DNA of 20,971 bases from a bacterium (GCA_029946075.1 JAQSDT010000683.1:1-20971); one strand, 5' to 3'. Positions 7,212 through 14,576 are shown, counted from the first letter of the stretch. A program made the numbers and translations. The notes: generated by a model not told the origin, from the letters alone.

Positions 7212-8399
7212 TTACGCCGCGATCAGATCGTGATCGAGATCCAGATCGAACGGCGCGATCGTGTCTTCGGCGATCAGTTCGTCGCAGAACAGACGGGCTT
7301 CCTCGCGCGCGGATTCGGTGGCGAAGCGGCGCAGCAGGATCAGCAGCGGCTCGGCGGCCGATGGATCGGTCGCGCAATGGGTGAGCACGCGCTCGACCAT
7401 ACGGCGGCGGAGTCGCGCCGCACCGCCGACCGTGTCGACGTAGCCGGTCTCGTGGCTGACTTCGAGCGCGACACGGAACGCACCGAAGGTCGATTCCGGG
7501 AAACCTGCGCGGATCAGCAGGGCTTGCAGGCTGGCGCCGCCGCGGTCGTGCAGCAGCGCGGAGACCCGCGCCAGCGGCAGGTCGGCGAGCTCGGCCAGCG
7601 AGGCGTCGAACAGGTCCATATTGCCCGACAGCAGCGCGCGCAGGATCAGCCCGGCGTTGAGCTGGCCGGTGGCGCGCAGGTGCTTGACGAGGCCTTCCAT
7701 CTCGTCGCCGCGCGAGCGCGCCGCGATGTTGACGGTCGAGCGTTCGCGCGCTTCGGTGGCAAGACGCCCTGCCCGGTCGGCGCTGAGCCAGTTACGGGCG
7801 ACGACGAATTGCGCCAGCGTGTCGGAGAGCTTGGCAACCAGCGCCATCCTTGTGGCGGCAGGCAGGCCTTCCAGCACCAGCATCGATTCACGGATCGCGG
7901 CCAGATGGCCATGCCGCTCGACGATGCGGTCCCACGAGAACGGCGCCAGCTCGGCATAGGCGTTTTCGATCAGCTCGAGCGCTGCGGCCGGCGAGCCGAC
8001 TTCGGCAATCGCGGCAGAGACCGAGGTCGGCAGGTTGATGCGGCGCGCGATCGCGCATTGCGTCTCGCTGTTGCCGGTGGCGACGATGTCGACGAGGTCG
8101 GCGTCGATCAGAAGCGGGGAATGTTCGAGAACCGGCAGCGCGATGGAAACCTGGTCGAGCGCCAGCGCCTGCACGATGGCGGCGGGGGCTTCCGAACTGC
8201 GGGCAAAAGTTTCGGCCATCGCCAGCCGAACCAGCGGCGACGGATCGTCGAGCAACATCAACAGCGCGCCTTCGGCGGCTGCACGATCGTCCTCGGTGAG
8301 ATCTGAAATCAACCAGGCCCGCGCCAACGCCCGCGTCGCCTCTGCCCGCTCGCCTGCCGGAGCGGTCCGTATCCAACTGATGAACTGCCGAACGATCAT
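7212..8399 (-). CDS. DUF2336 domain-containing protein
   Basis: This 395-residue cytoplasmic protein matches the DUF2336 family, found mainly in alphaproteobacteria, by its overall pattern. It is almost entirely alpha-helical and has HEAT-like features: 'LLMLLDDPSPLVRLAMAETFA' type repeats at about 45-70, and 'EHSPLLIDADLVDIVATGNSETQCAIARR' type segments near 95-120. There is no signal peptide, membrane segment or catalytic motif. The function of the family is not established. The gene is on its own downstream of the SLT gene, separated by a repeat element, and has two CtrA-like sites 72-120 bases upstream of its start. The start has AGGA only two bases before the ATG, which is short, so the true start could be slightly different. 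Confidence 0.82.
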   Translation of the reverse strand: MIVRQFISWIRTAPAGERAEATRALARAWLISDLTEDDRAAAEGALLMLLDDPSPLVRLAMAETFARSSEAPAAIVQALALDQVSIALPVLEHSPLLIDADLVDIVATGNSETQCAIARRINLPTSVSAAIAEVGSPAAALELIENAYAELAPFSWDRIVERHGHLAAIRESMLVLEGLPAATRMALVAKLSDTLAQFVVARNWLSADRAGRLATEARERSTVNIAARSRGDEMEGLVKHLRATGQLNAGLILRALLSGNMDLFDASLAELADLPLARVSALLHDRGGASLQALLIRAGFPESTFGAFRVALEVSHETGYVDTVGGAARLRRRMVERVLTHCATDPSAAEPLLILLRRFATESAREEARLFCDELIAEDTIAPFDLDLDHDLIAA

Positions 8400-8470
8400 G
8401 GTCCTGGCTTACGCAACCTGAGACGACATCGTGACGCGATGCCACTGTCAGAAAAAATAAACCATGACGC

Positions 8471-8519
8471 TTAACAAAGGGTTCACCATAAACGGCTGGT
8501 TTTATTGACGTTTTGTTAA
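8471..8519 (-). promoter_or_regulatory. Two near-consensus CtrA-like sites upstream of the DUF2336 gene
   Basis: TTAA-CAAAGGG-TTCA lies at 8471-8485 and TTGA-CGTTTTG-TTAA at 8505-8519. Each differs from TTAA-N7-TTAA at one position. They lie 72 and 106 bases before the DUF2336 start, where a regulator would act. Alone they would be weak evidence. Confidence 0.35.
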
Positions 8520-8543
8520 GGGTGGGACGACGGGAGAAGCTTC

Positions 8544-8626
8544 GGGCGGGCTGAGCGATAGCGAGCCCACCATTTCGCGACGAAGGCTGTGGATAGGGGG
8601 TGGGCACGCTATCGCTTTGTCCACCC
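8544..8626. repeat. Inverted-repeat element between the SLT and DUF2336 genes
   Basis: Arms at 8544-8571 and 8599-8626 are 28 bases long and match at 23 of 28 positions as an inverted repeat, with a shared core GCGATAGCG / CGCTATCGC. The right arm ends CCACCCTACG, an ending I recall from common Bradyrhizobium intergenic repeats. It begins 10 bases past the SLT stop and may stop that transcript. It is a different family from the elements at 7066 and 11719. Confidence 0.6.
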
Positions 8627-8636
8627 TACGGTTTCG

Positions 8637-9713
8637 TCAGCCCTGGCTGAACGTACCGCTGCGATCGCTGAAGAGATCGAGCCGGCCCGGCGCGCGCACT
8701 TCAGGTATCTTCGTCAGTGCTGCCGAAGCATCGGAGGTTGTCGTTGCTGACGCAACCGAGCTTGCTGACGCAACCGAGGTCAGCGACGAACCCCTGCCCC
8801 ACAATTCCTGCACCGCCGGCGAGATCGGCTGTGTGCGTTCACCCGCCTGGAACAGCGAGCGGAAGATCGGCTCCGGCGGCGCCGAAGCCGTCTGCATATT
8901 GGCTTGCGTCGCCGCCGCGACCGGCGTCACCGCGCGCGAATCCGGGAAGCTCGACAGATATGCCGCGTTGTCGATCGCGGGCGCTGCCGCTACCGGTGCG
9001 GCGCTGGCGACCGCGACGCGCTTCGGCAGATCGCCGCCAGCTGCCGCCATGGCCGTACGCGTGGCCGGCGAATTCGCCGCCGCCGCGTAGCGCGTGTTCA
9101 GCACCGAATAGACCTGCGAGACACTGCGCGGCTGCCCGGAGCGATCGTAGAAGATCGACTGGTTGGCCGCGGCGGCATTCGGAAACATCCGAACGGCGGA
9201 TGCGTTCGGATTTTCCTCGGCGTTCTGGATCAGTTTACCGGCACCGCCGACCCCCATGAAATGCGCCATGTAGAGTTCGGAATCGGTCGGGCGGCGGCCG
9301 ATCTTGCCGGTCAGCTTGAAGCTGTTGGATTGCGTCAGCACCGCCGCCATCGAGGAAGCAGCCTCGGGATCGTTGCGCAGCTGCATGATCGCCGCGCGCG
9401 CATTGGGATCGCTCACCGAATAGCCGCCGGAGGGATTTTTGGTGATGGCGTCGGCATATTTGCCGTAGCCGAGCTGGGCTCCCGCTTCCTTGACCGTGCC
9501 GAGCCAGGTCTGGTCGATGAACTGGAACAGCCCCCGCGCCGACGACGTCGTCGCCGCCGCCTTCGGGTTGAAGTTGGATTCCATCTTCGCGGTGGTGAGC
9601 AAATATTCGAAGCTGGCCCCGGTGGTCGAGGCGGCCTGCTTGATCGAGCCGGCAATCCGCGCGCGCGTGGGATCGACACCTGCAGCCGTGGCGTTTGTTG
9701 TGTCGACGGCCAT
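8637..9713 (-). CDS. Lytic transglycosylase-fold (SLT) protein without signal peptide
   Basis: This 358-residue protein has a transglycosylase SLT domain in residues 15-200. The catalytic glutamate is E45 in AKMESNFNP, followed by ARGLFQF (59-65) and 'YMAHFMGVGGAGKLI', all typical of the family that cleaves peptidoglycan glycan strands. The C-terminal 150 residues are Ala/Ser/Pro-rich and probably disordered. No signal peptide is visible: the N-terminus is polar from residue 1. Export by another route, such as the flagellar apparatus, or a longer unrecognised start would explain this. The ATG at 9713 has a poor ribosome binding site. A perfect CtrA-type box and two GANTC sites lie upstream. 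A flagellar or cell-division role is an inference from that control. Confidence 0.85.
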   Translation of the reverse strand: MAVDTTNATAAGVDPTRARIAGSIKQAASTTGASFEYLLTTAKMESNFNPKAAATTSSARGLFQFIDQTWLGTVKEAGAQLGYGKYADAITKNPSGGYSVSDPNARAAIMQLRNDPEAASSMAAVLTQSNSFKLTGKIGRRPTDSELYMAHFMGVGGAGKLIQNAEENPNASAVRMFPNAAAANQSIFYDRSGQPRSVSQVYSVLNTRYAAAANSPATRTAMAAAGGDLPKRVAVASAAPVAAAPAIDNAAYLSSFPDSRAVTPVAAATQANMQTASAPPEPIFRSLFQAGERTQPISPAVQELWGRGSSLTSVASASSVASATTTSDASAALTKIPEVRAPGRLDLFSDRSGTFSQG

Positions 9714-9800
9714 GTCTCTGGTGCCCCGCTCGCGAAACCGCGCGGATTCTCGGCGCTGGCTATCAGCGCTTATGCGGAATCAAGACTGGAGCACTTATGG

Positions 9801-9815
9801 TTAATGGCGGGTTAA
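9801..9815 (-). promoter_or_regulatory. CtrA-type box upstream of the SLT gene
   Basis: TTAA-TGGCGGG-TTAA is an exact match to the TTAA-N7-TTAA consensus of the alphaproteobacterial cell-cycle regulator CtrA. It ends 88 bases before the SLT start codon, in a 115-base gap. Two GANTC sites, the target of the CcrM methylase, lie between it and the gene (9745-9749 and 9777-9781). Confidence 0.6.
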
Positions 9816-9828
9816 GGGATCGCGAACG

Positions 9829-10257
9829 TCACTTGCGATAGACCTGCCCCGGATCGAACTGCCGGTCCGCATCCACGAAGGATACGCGCGCTCCACCATC
9901 GGCGGATTCGATCCTGCGATAGAAGCAGGAGTGGCGCCCGGTGTGACAGGCCGCGCCCCGCTGATCGACCTTGATCCAGATCGCATCCTGATCGCAGTCC
10001 ATGCGCATTTCGACCACGCGCTGGGTCTGACCTGAAGTCTCACCTTTTCGCCATAACGCATTGCGCGAGCGGCTGAAGTACCAGGCGTCGCCGCTGGCAA
10101 TCGTCTTGCGCAAGGCCTCGTCGTTCATGTGCGCGACCATCAGCACGTCGCCGGTCGCGGCGTCCGTTGCAACGCAGGTCACGAGGCCGGACGCGTCGAA
10201 TTTGGGCTGGAAGGTCAGCCCCTCTTCGCGCTCTTTGGTATTGGCAGACGTCGACAC
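9829..10257 (-). CDS. hisI: Phosphoribosyl-AMP cyclohydrolase
   Basis: This 142-residue cytoplasmic enzyme opens the adenine ring of phosphoribosyl-AMP in the third step of histidine synthesis. The metal sites are complete: D87-C88-D89-x-D91 in MDCDQDAIW, and C104 and C111 in AACHTGRHSCFYR, giving the three zinc-binding cysteines. It is the single-function form, with no fused HisE domain. The start is GTG at 10257, with GAGG seven bases upstream, and gives the usual family length plus a short polar N-terminus. It follows folE by 28 bases and is likely co-transcribed with it. Both enzymes open a purine ring (HisI on PR-AMP, FolE on GTP), although they serve different pathways. Confidence 0.96.
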   Translation of the reverse strand: MSTSANTKEREEGLTFQPKFDASGLVTCVATDAATGDVLMVAHMNDEALRKTIASGDAWYFSRSRNALWRKGETSGQTQRVVEMRMDCDQDAIWIKVDQRGAACHTGRHSCFYRRIESADGGARVSFVDADRQFDPGQVYRK

Positions 10258-10285
10258 GGTGAACCTCGAAAAGTCTTCAGCGAGG

Positions 10286-10990
10286 TTACCGGTTCAGCCC
10301 TCGCACCAGGGAAAGGAAACGCTGCTGCTCGGCCGGATTGTCGCGGAACATTCCGGTGAAGCGGCTGGTGAACGTCATCGCGCCATGCTTGGCGACGCCG
10401 CGCACCGACATGCAGGTATGCTCCGCCTCGATCAGCACGGCAACGCCGCGGGGCTTCAGGACCTCGTCGATCGCGGCGGCGATCTGGGCGGTCAGATGCT
10501 CCTGGGTCTGCAGGCGGCGGGCGAAGATGTCGGTCAGGCGCGCCAGCTTCGACAGGCCGACCACCCGCTCCACCGGCGTATAGGCGATGTGCGCCCGGCC
10601 GTAGAACGGCATCATGTGGTGCTCGCACTGCGAGGTGAATTCGATGTCGCGGACCAGGACGAAATCGTCATAGCCGGCAGTCTCGCCAAAGGTGCGGTCG
10701 AGCACCTCGGCCGGGCACTGGTGGTAGCCTTGGTAGAGTTCGTCGAACGCCTCGACCACGCGGCGGGGGGTATCCAGCAGGCCCTCACGGGTCGGATTCT
10801 CGCCGATATAGCTCAAAAGGGTGTGGACGGCCTGTTCGGCCTCGGCGCGCGACGGGCGCGGCTGGTCGGCGCGGACGGCGGCGGCAAGGAATTCGGCCGG
10901 ATCGAGCTCGGCAGGACGGGCGGTATCCGGCGCCACGTCGGGGGATTTGACTTCCGAAGGCTTGCGGAGGGATTTGATCAATGCGTCCAT
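10286..10990 (-). CDS. folE: GTP cyclohydrolase I
   Basis: This 234-residue enzyme converts GTP to dihydroneopterin triphosphate, the first step of folate synthesis. The zinc ligands are C122 and H125 in SQCEHHMMPF and C193 in EHTCMSVRG. Other signatures are 'GYHQCPAEVL' near 88-97, 'VVGLSKLARL' (143-152) and 'FTSRFTGMF' (207-215). The N-terminal 45 residues are a variable, polar extension common in this family. GGAG lies five bases before the ATG. It leads a probable folE-hisI operon and is divergent from the scaffold-like gene, with a 264-base gap that holds a plausible promoter at 11174-11202. Confidence 0.97.
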   Translation of the reverse strand: MDALIKSLRKPSEVKSPDVAPDTARPAELDPAEFLAAAVRADQPRPSRAEAEQAVHTLLSYIGENPTREGLLDTPRRVVEAFDELYQGYHQCPAEVLDRTFGETAGYDDFVLVRDIEFTSQCEHHMMPFYGRAHIAYTPVERVVGLSKLARLTDIFARRLQTQEHLTAQIAAAIDEVLKPRGVAVLIEAEHTCMSVRGVAKHGAMTFTSRFTGMFRDNPAEQQRFLSLVRGLNR

Positions 10991-11173
10991 GTCTTCTCCG
11001 TTCGACCGGCCTGCTGGGGCCGGAGTGTCACCGGGCAGACGGGGCGTTTTTCACCGCCGGGCGCCTGAGTCCCACCACAAGATACGATGGCGGCCGATCG
11101 GGTTTCGAGTTCGGTCCGCCGCTTCGAGTGGCTCTGGCGAACAGCCGGGCTGTTTTTCCGCCACTCAAGTCCA

Positions 11174-11202
11174 TATATAGGACGCTGAAACCCGGCCGCC
11201 AA
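11174..11202 (-). promoter_or_regulatory. Candidate folE promoter
   Basis: On the minus strand TTGGCG (11197-11202) is followed by a 17-base spacer and TATATA (11174-11179), each box matching the sigma-70 consensus at 4 of 6 positions. It would give a leader of about 175 bases. The -10 lies inside the near-palindrome GTCC-ATATATA-GGAC (11169-11183). I see no other clear signal in the 264-base gap. Confidence 0.35.
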
Positions 11203-11254
11203 GGGCACTATCGACGGAGCGCTCGCGACCCGCGGGCTAGGAACCCTTACTGCC

Positions 11255-11710
11255 ATGCTGAACGACATCTATAACAAGCGGATCATCGAACTGGCGGGCA
11301 ATATTCCGCGACTCGGCCGCCTCCCCGACCCCCACGCCAGCGCCACCGCCCATTCCAAGCTGTGCGGCTCGACCGTCAAGATCGACCTCAAGATGGAAGG
11401 GCCGGTCGTCACCGACTTCGCCCATGACGTGAAGGCCTGCGCGCTCGGCCAGGCCTCTTCCTCGATCATGGCGAGCCACGTGGTCGGCTCAACCGCGAGC
11501 GAATTGCGCGACTTACGCGAAACCGTGCGCAAAATGCTCAAGGAAAACGGCGAACCGCCGCAGGGCAAATGGGGCGATCTGGCTCTGCTCGAACCGGTTC
11601 GGGACTACAAGGCGCGCCACGCCTCGACCCTCCTGACCTTCGACGCCGTGGTCGACGCCATCGGCCAGATCGAAGCGAAGGAAGAACACCCGGCGCCGGC
11701 GCAGGGCTGA
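11255..11710 (+). CDS. NifU/IscU-type iron-sulfur scaffold-like protein with missing ligands
   Basis: This 151-residue cytoplasmic protein has the NifU N-terminal / IscU fold pattern: MLNDIYNKRI at the start, C37 in KLCGST, and C62 in the 'KACALGQASSSIMAS' segment. IscU uses three cysteines plus an aspartate to build a cluster. By my alignment, the aspartate two residues after the first cysteine is S39 here, and the third cysteine is A123 in RHASTLL, while the adjacent histidine (H122) is kept. It may therefore be a degenerate relative that transfers sulfur or iron rather than holds a complete cluster, or the ligand set may differ in this subfamily. No ribosome binding site is evident before the ATG. 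It has no isc or suf neighbours. Confidence 0.8.
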   Translation: MLNDIYNKRIIELAGNIPRLGRLPDPHASATAHSKLCGSTVKIDLKMEGPVVTDFAHDVKACALGQASSSIMASHVVGSTASELRDLRETVRKMLKENGEPPQGKWGDLALLEPVRDYKARHASTLLTFDAVVDAIGQIEAKEEHPAPAQG

Positions 11711-11718
11711 GGCCTCAG

Positions 11719-11815
11719 CGTCATTCCGGGGCGATGCGCCGCATCGAACTACGGGGCGCTCATGCGCCCCTGAGAATCTCGAGATTCCGGGTTCGCTTCG
11801 CGCCCCGGAATGACG
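11719..11815. repeat. 97-base multi-arm palindromic element
   Basis: Perfect 15-base terminal inverted repeats CGTCATTCCGGGGCG (11719-11733) and CGCCCCGGAATGACG (11801-11815) enclose further perfect dyads: GGGGCGC-TCAT-GCGCCCC (11753-11770), the palindrome GAATCTCGAGATTC (11774-11787), and GATGC-GCC-GCATC (11733-11745). A cloverleaf-like fold is possible. It fills the gap between the stop codons of the scaffold-like gene and the ClpP-like gene, so it may act as a two-way terminator. It has no coding capacity, so any mobility would depend on a transposase elsewhere. Confidence 0.75.
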
Positions 11816-11825
11816 GACTCAATAC

Positions 11826-12743
11826 TTACTGCTGCTGCGGCTGAACCGGCGCCGTCGCGGCGCCGCCGGTCGGGACCGCCGCCTCGGCGGTCTTGGTCGA
11901 CTTCGCCGGCTGCTCCTGCACTTCGCCTTCGACGGCGGAACTGACGAAGCGGTCCTGGGTCGGCTTCGGCGATTTCCCTTCGGCCATCGGCACCGTCGCA
12001 AGATCGTGCGGCAGCACGTCGGCGACGGCATCGGTCGTCATCAGATTGGCCTGCCGCAACTCATCGCGCGACATCTCGTGCAGATCTTCCCACGGCGGAA
12101 CGCTGAGCGCGAGCGCGAGCAGATCGCCGGTACCGCCCATCTCGAAGGTGTATTTGGCGAGGCGGCCGATGTCGCGCTCCACGATCATCAGGTCCTGCGC
12201 GGAATAGCTCGCGGCCCTGGCATCGTCGGCGCGATCGCCCATCCAGATCTGGTGCACGCGGATATGCGCCGACGGCGGCACGTAGCGCGTCTTGCCCGAC
12301 AGCAGCAGGAACACGCACATCGACTCGCAATAGGCTTCCGGCGCAACGGTGGCGCGACCGCCCGCCGCCGAGGCGCGCACGTTGATGCCGACCGTGGTCC
12401 TGGCGCCGAGGCTGCGGAACTTGCGGCCAAGCGCGATGGAGTCGTTGACCGAGCCGCCGCTGGAATCCAGCACGATGGTCGCGTCCGTGAGCTGGCGCTC
12501 TCTGGCGAAATCGTCGAAGGCCTTGGGACTGTCCGACGTGACGATGCCGACGGCGGTGACCCACCCCCGGCAATCGGGCTCGCACGCGACCCAGGCGAAA
12601 TGCATCGGTTGTTTGCGTTCTTCGAGGGAGCCGCCGGCATGTGCCTGATAACCCGGCGTCGCAATCGCGCCGGGCACTGCGAGACAAAAGGCGGTGGCGC
12701 CGAGAAGCGCCCAGCCGCGAATTCCTTGCGACCTCAACCTCAA
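11826..12743 (-). CDS. Exported ClpP/crotonase-fold protein
   Basis: This roughly 305-residue protein looks exported: a basic start followed by the hydrophobic stretch WALLGATAFCLAVPGAIA. The core (about 65-200) follows the ClpP/crotonase pattern: 'TIVLDSSGGSVNDSIALGR' with the GGSV oxyanion segment, candidate nucleophile S141 in CESMC, and candidate H164 in IRVHQIW. This is the arrangement of small periplasmic ClpP-like proteins common in Rhizobiales, whose function is not known. Four or more cysteines outside the signal region suggest disulfides. The C-terminal 45 residues are low-complexity Pro/Ala/Gln. The frame opens at TTG 12761, but GGAAGGA lies six bases before the in-frame TTG at 12743, so I chose that. 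It is divergent from yidD. Confidence 0.75.
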   Translation of the reverse strand: MRLRSQGIRGWALLGATAFCLAVPGAIATPGYQAHAGGSLEERKQPMHFAWVACEPDCRGWVTAVGIVTSDSPKAFDDFARERQLTDATIVLDSSGGSVNDSIALGRKFRSLGARTTVGINVRASAAGGRATVAPEAYCESMCVFLLLSGKTRYVPPSAHIRVHQIWMGDRADDARAASYSAQDLMIVERDIGRLAKYTFEMGGTGDLLALALSVPPWEDLHEMSRDELRQANLMTTDAVADVLPHDLATVPMAEGKSPKPTQDRFVSSAVEGEVQEQPAKSTKTAEAAVPTGGAATAPVQPQQQ

Positions 12744-12980
12744 TTTGGTTCCTTCCCCCAAGCCCGATCGACGGGCAACGGCAACGGTCCCAGTTCAACG
12801 CCACACGAGCCTGTCATCGAAGCGTTAGCAAAACGGTAACCGTGCTGACATGTATCGTCCAGAGGACCTTTGCTGCACCGCTTCGGCGACGAAGCGATAG
12901 TTGCGGAGTGTGGCGCAAATATCTGCGCGAACTCGGTTCCTCGCTTTGGAACTCCCGTAGAATTGCGTACATAGTCCGGC

Positions 12981-13334
12981 ATGCCGCCCGCCGATCACTC
13001 ATCGCCCCCGCACCAACAATGCACGGACTGTGCCAGCGGAATCGCGCGGCTGCCGCGCAACGCGGGACGCGGTCTGATCTGGATTTACCGGCACACGCTG
13101 TCGCCGCTGGTCGGCTACAATTGCCGGCACCTGCCGACCTGCTCGGTCTATGGCGACGAAGCGATCGAGCGTTTCGGATTGTGGGGCGGCGGATGGATGA
13201 CGCTGGCGCGGATCCTGCGCTGCCAGCCCTTCGGCACGTCCGGCATCGACAACGTGCCGTCCGCGCGACCCGAAGGCGCGCGATGGTATCTGCCATGGCG
13301 TTACGCGCGCTGGCGCGGCGTCAACGGAAGCTGA
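12981..13334 (+). CDS. yidD: Membrane protein insertion efficiency factor YidD
   Basis: This 117-residue protein matches YidD, a small cysteine-containing protein at the inner face of the membrane that assists YidC-dependent insertion. Key features are an amphipathic segment LIWIYRHTLSPLVGYNC (32-48), the core NCRHLPTCSVYGDEAI (47-62) with C48 and C54, and the GWMTLARILRCQPF segment with C81. The N-terminal 25 residues are polar and carry two extra cysteines (C14, C17). yidD normally lies between rnpA and yidC; here it stands alone between unrelated genes. It begins at an ATG with no strong ribosome binding site. Confidence 0.93.
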   Translation: MPPADHSSPPHQQCTDCASGIARLPRNAGRGLIWIYRHTLSPLVGYNCRHLPTCSVYGDEAIERFGLWGGGWMTLARILRCQPFGTSGIDNVPSARPEGARWYLPWRYARWRGVNGS

Positions 13335-13352
13335 CGTGCGAAGCAGTTCCGC

Positions 13353-14576
13353 CTAGCGCTGCCAGAAGAAGAAGCCGCCCCTCGGCTGCGGCTTGACCTC
13401 CGCGGGCGGCCGCGGCTTGCGCGGGCGCGGCGGTGGCGGCGGCGGTTCCGTCGACGAGGTCGCATCGGGGCTTGCCGAACCGTCGTCGGGCAACCTGACC
13501 GACAGCAGCAAATTCGATTCATTCTTGCGCCAGCGATAGCCGATGCCGAAATCGATCGGCTGCGCGCGCTGGAACAACGCTGCGTAGGAGTCCTGATAGC
13601 GGCCGGGGAATTCGTCAATCGGCCCGAGATAGCGGCCGAACGGAAACTGGCGCCACTTCTTCGGACTGTAATAGGTCAGCGGGATACCGGAATCGTCCTG
13701 GATGATGGTGGCGCTGTTGGCGAGGATGAAGTCGCGCACGGTGGTGAAGTTGCCGGAGTACAGCAGGTACGACGCGCTCTTGATCAGGCTGTTGCCGGGC
13801 GCGAGCGTCGCGCAGAACTTCAGGAAGCCACTCGCCTTGACGCCGGAATTGGAGAGATCGGTCGAGAAATAATACAGCGTCTTCTCGACGCCGTCGGGGC
13901 CGGCGAACAGGATCCGCGTGCCGCGCACCGCATTCGGCCCGGCGTTCTCGCTGGCGTAATAGGCGGCGCCTTTGTCGTCGAGTGCGACCGCGCCGACGCT
14001 CTTGATGGTCATGCCCGAGCGCGCCAGGAACACGTAGAGCACCGGCAACGTACCGCTGATCTGCCCGGCCTGAAGATCGGTCTTCATCTGCTTGGTGATG
14101 AAGAAGCTGAAGCTCAGGATCGATCCCAGCGACCGCTCGACGCTGTAGAGCGCCGCACCGACGCCGCCGCGCGGCAGCCTGGTCAGGTCCGGCACCGAGC
14201 CCGGCGGCTCCAGCGCGCTCAGCACATAGGTCGTTGCCTTGGAATAGAATGCGTTGGCATAGAGAAAATCCGGGCCGGAGAACATGTAGAACATGGTCGG
14301 CCGCGGCGCCGCCAGGTTGGTTTCCGACCAGGCGCGGATTTTCGAGGTCTGGCGCTGTTCGAGCTGGCCGAACGCCGTATCGAAGAATTTCGCATGTCGC
14401 TGCCAGGACGGATCCCTGGTGAGCGGCGTCAGCGGCGAATCCGCCGACGGCATCATGCCGGCGAGAAACTTTGCGGTGTCGTCGGGCGTTGGCGACTGGG
14501 CACGGACGGGAACCGCAGCGGCCAGCAACACGGCGGCAACAAGCGTCGCAACTCGCAGGAAGGGCTTCATGTTCAT
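13353..14576 (-). CDS. Unrecognised exported protein coupled to the permease
   Basis: This 407-residue protein is not one I recognise. Residues 1-27 are a clear signal peptide (core VATLVAAVLLAAAVPV, cleavage near RAQ). The mature part begins with 'SPTPDDTAKFLAGMMPS', is rich in aromatic and polar residues, and has segments such as 'TMFYMFSGPDFLYANAFY', 'LYVFLARSGM' and 'YYSPKKWRQFPFGRYLG'. The C-terminus is a Pro/Arg/Lys tail with six consecutive prolines, ending GGFFFWQR. I see no enzyme motif. Its start codon overlaps the permease stop as ATGA (14573-14576), so translation is coupled and the two proteins are probably made together. The frame continues upstream inside the permease gene, but that part is shadow sequence. 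Confidence 0.85.
   Translation of the reverse strand: MNMKPFLRVATLVAAVLLAAAVPVRAQSPTPDDTAKFLAGMMPSADSPLTPLTRDPSWQRHAKFFDTAFGQLEQRQTSKIRAWSETNLAAPRPTMFYMFSGPDFLYANAFYSKATTYVLSALEPPGSVPDLTRLPRGGVGAALYSVERSLGSILSFSFFITKQMKTDLQAGQISGTLPVLYVFLARSGMTIKSVGAVALDDKGAAYYASENAGPNAVRGTRILFAGPDGVEKTLYYFSTDLSNSGVKASGFLKFCATLAPGNSLIKSASYLLYSGNFTTVRDFILANSATIIQDDSGIPLTYYSPKKWRQFPFGRYLGPIDEFPGRYQDSYAALFQRAQPIDFGIGYRWRKNESNLLLSVRLPDDGSASPDATSSTEPPPPPPRPRKPRPPAEVKPQPRGGFFFWQR

Noticed and set aside
7230..8306. 358-codon open frame antisense to the DUF2336 gene
   Set aside because: Shadow frame with biased Arg/Gln/Gly composition and no motif. The minus-strand frame matches a known family.
12825..12839. TTAG-N7-GTAA, a possible CtrA site between the ClpP-like gene and yidD
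   Set aside because: Two mismatches from the consensus; such degenerate matches are expected by chance in a window of this size.
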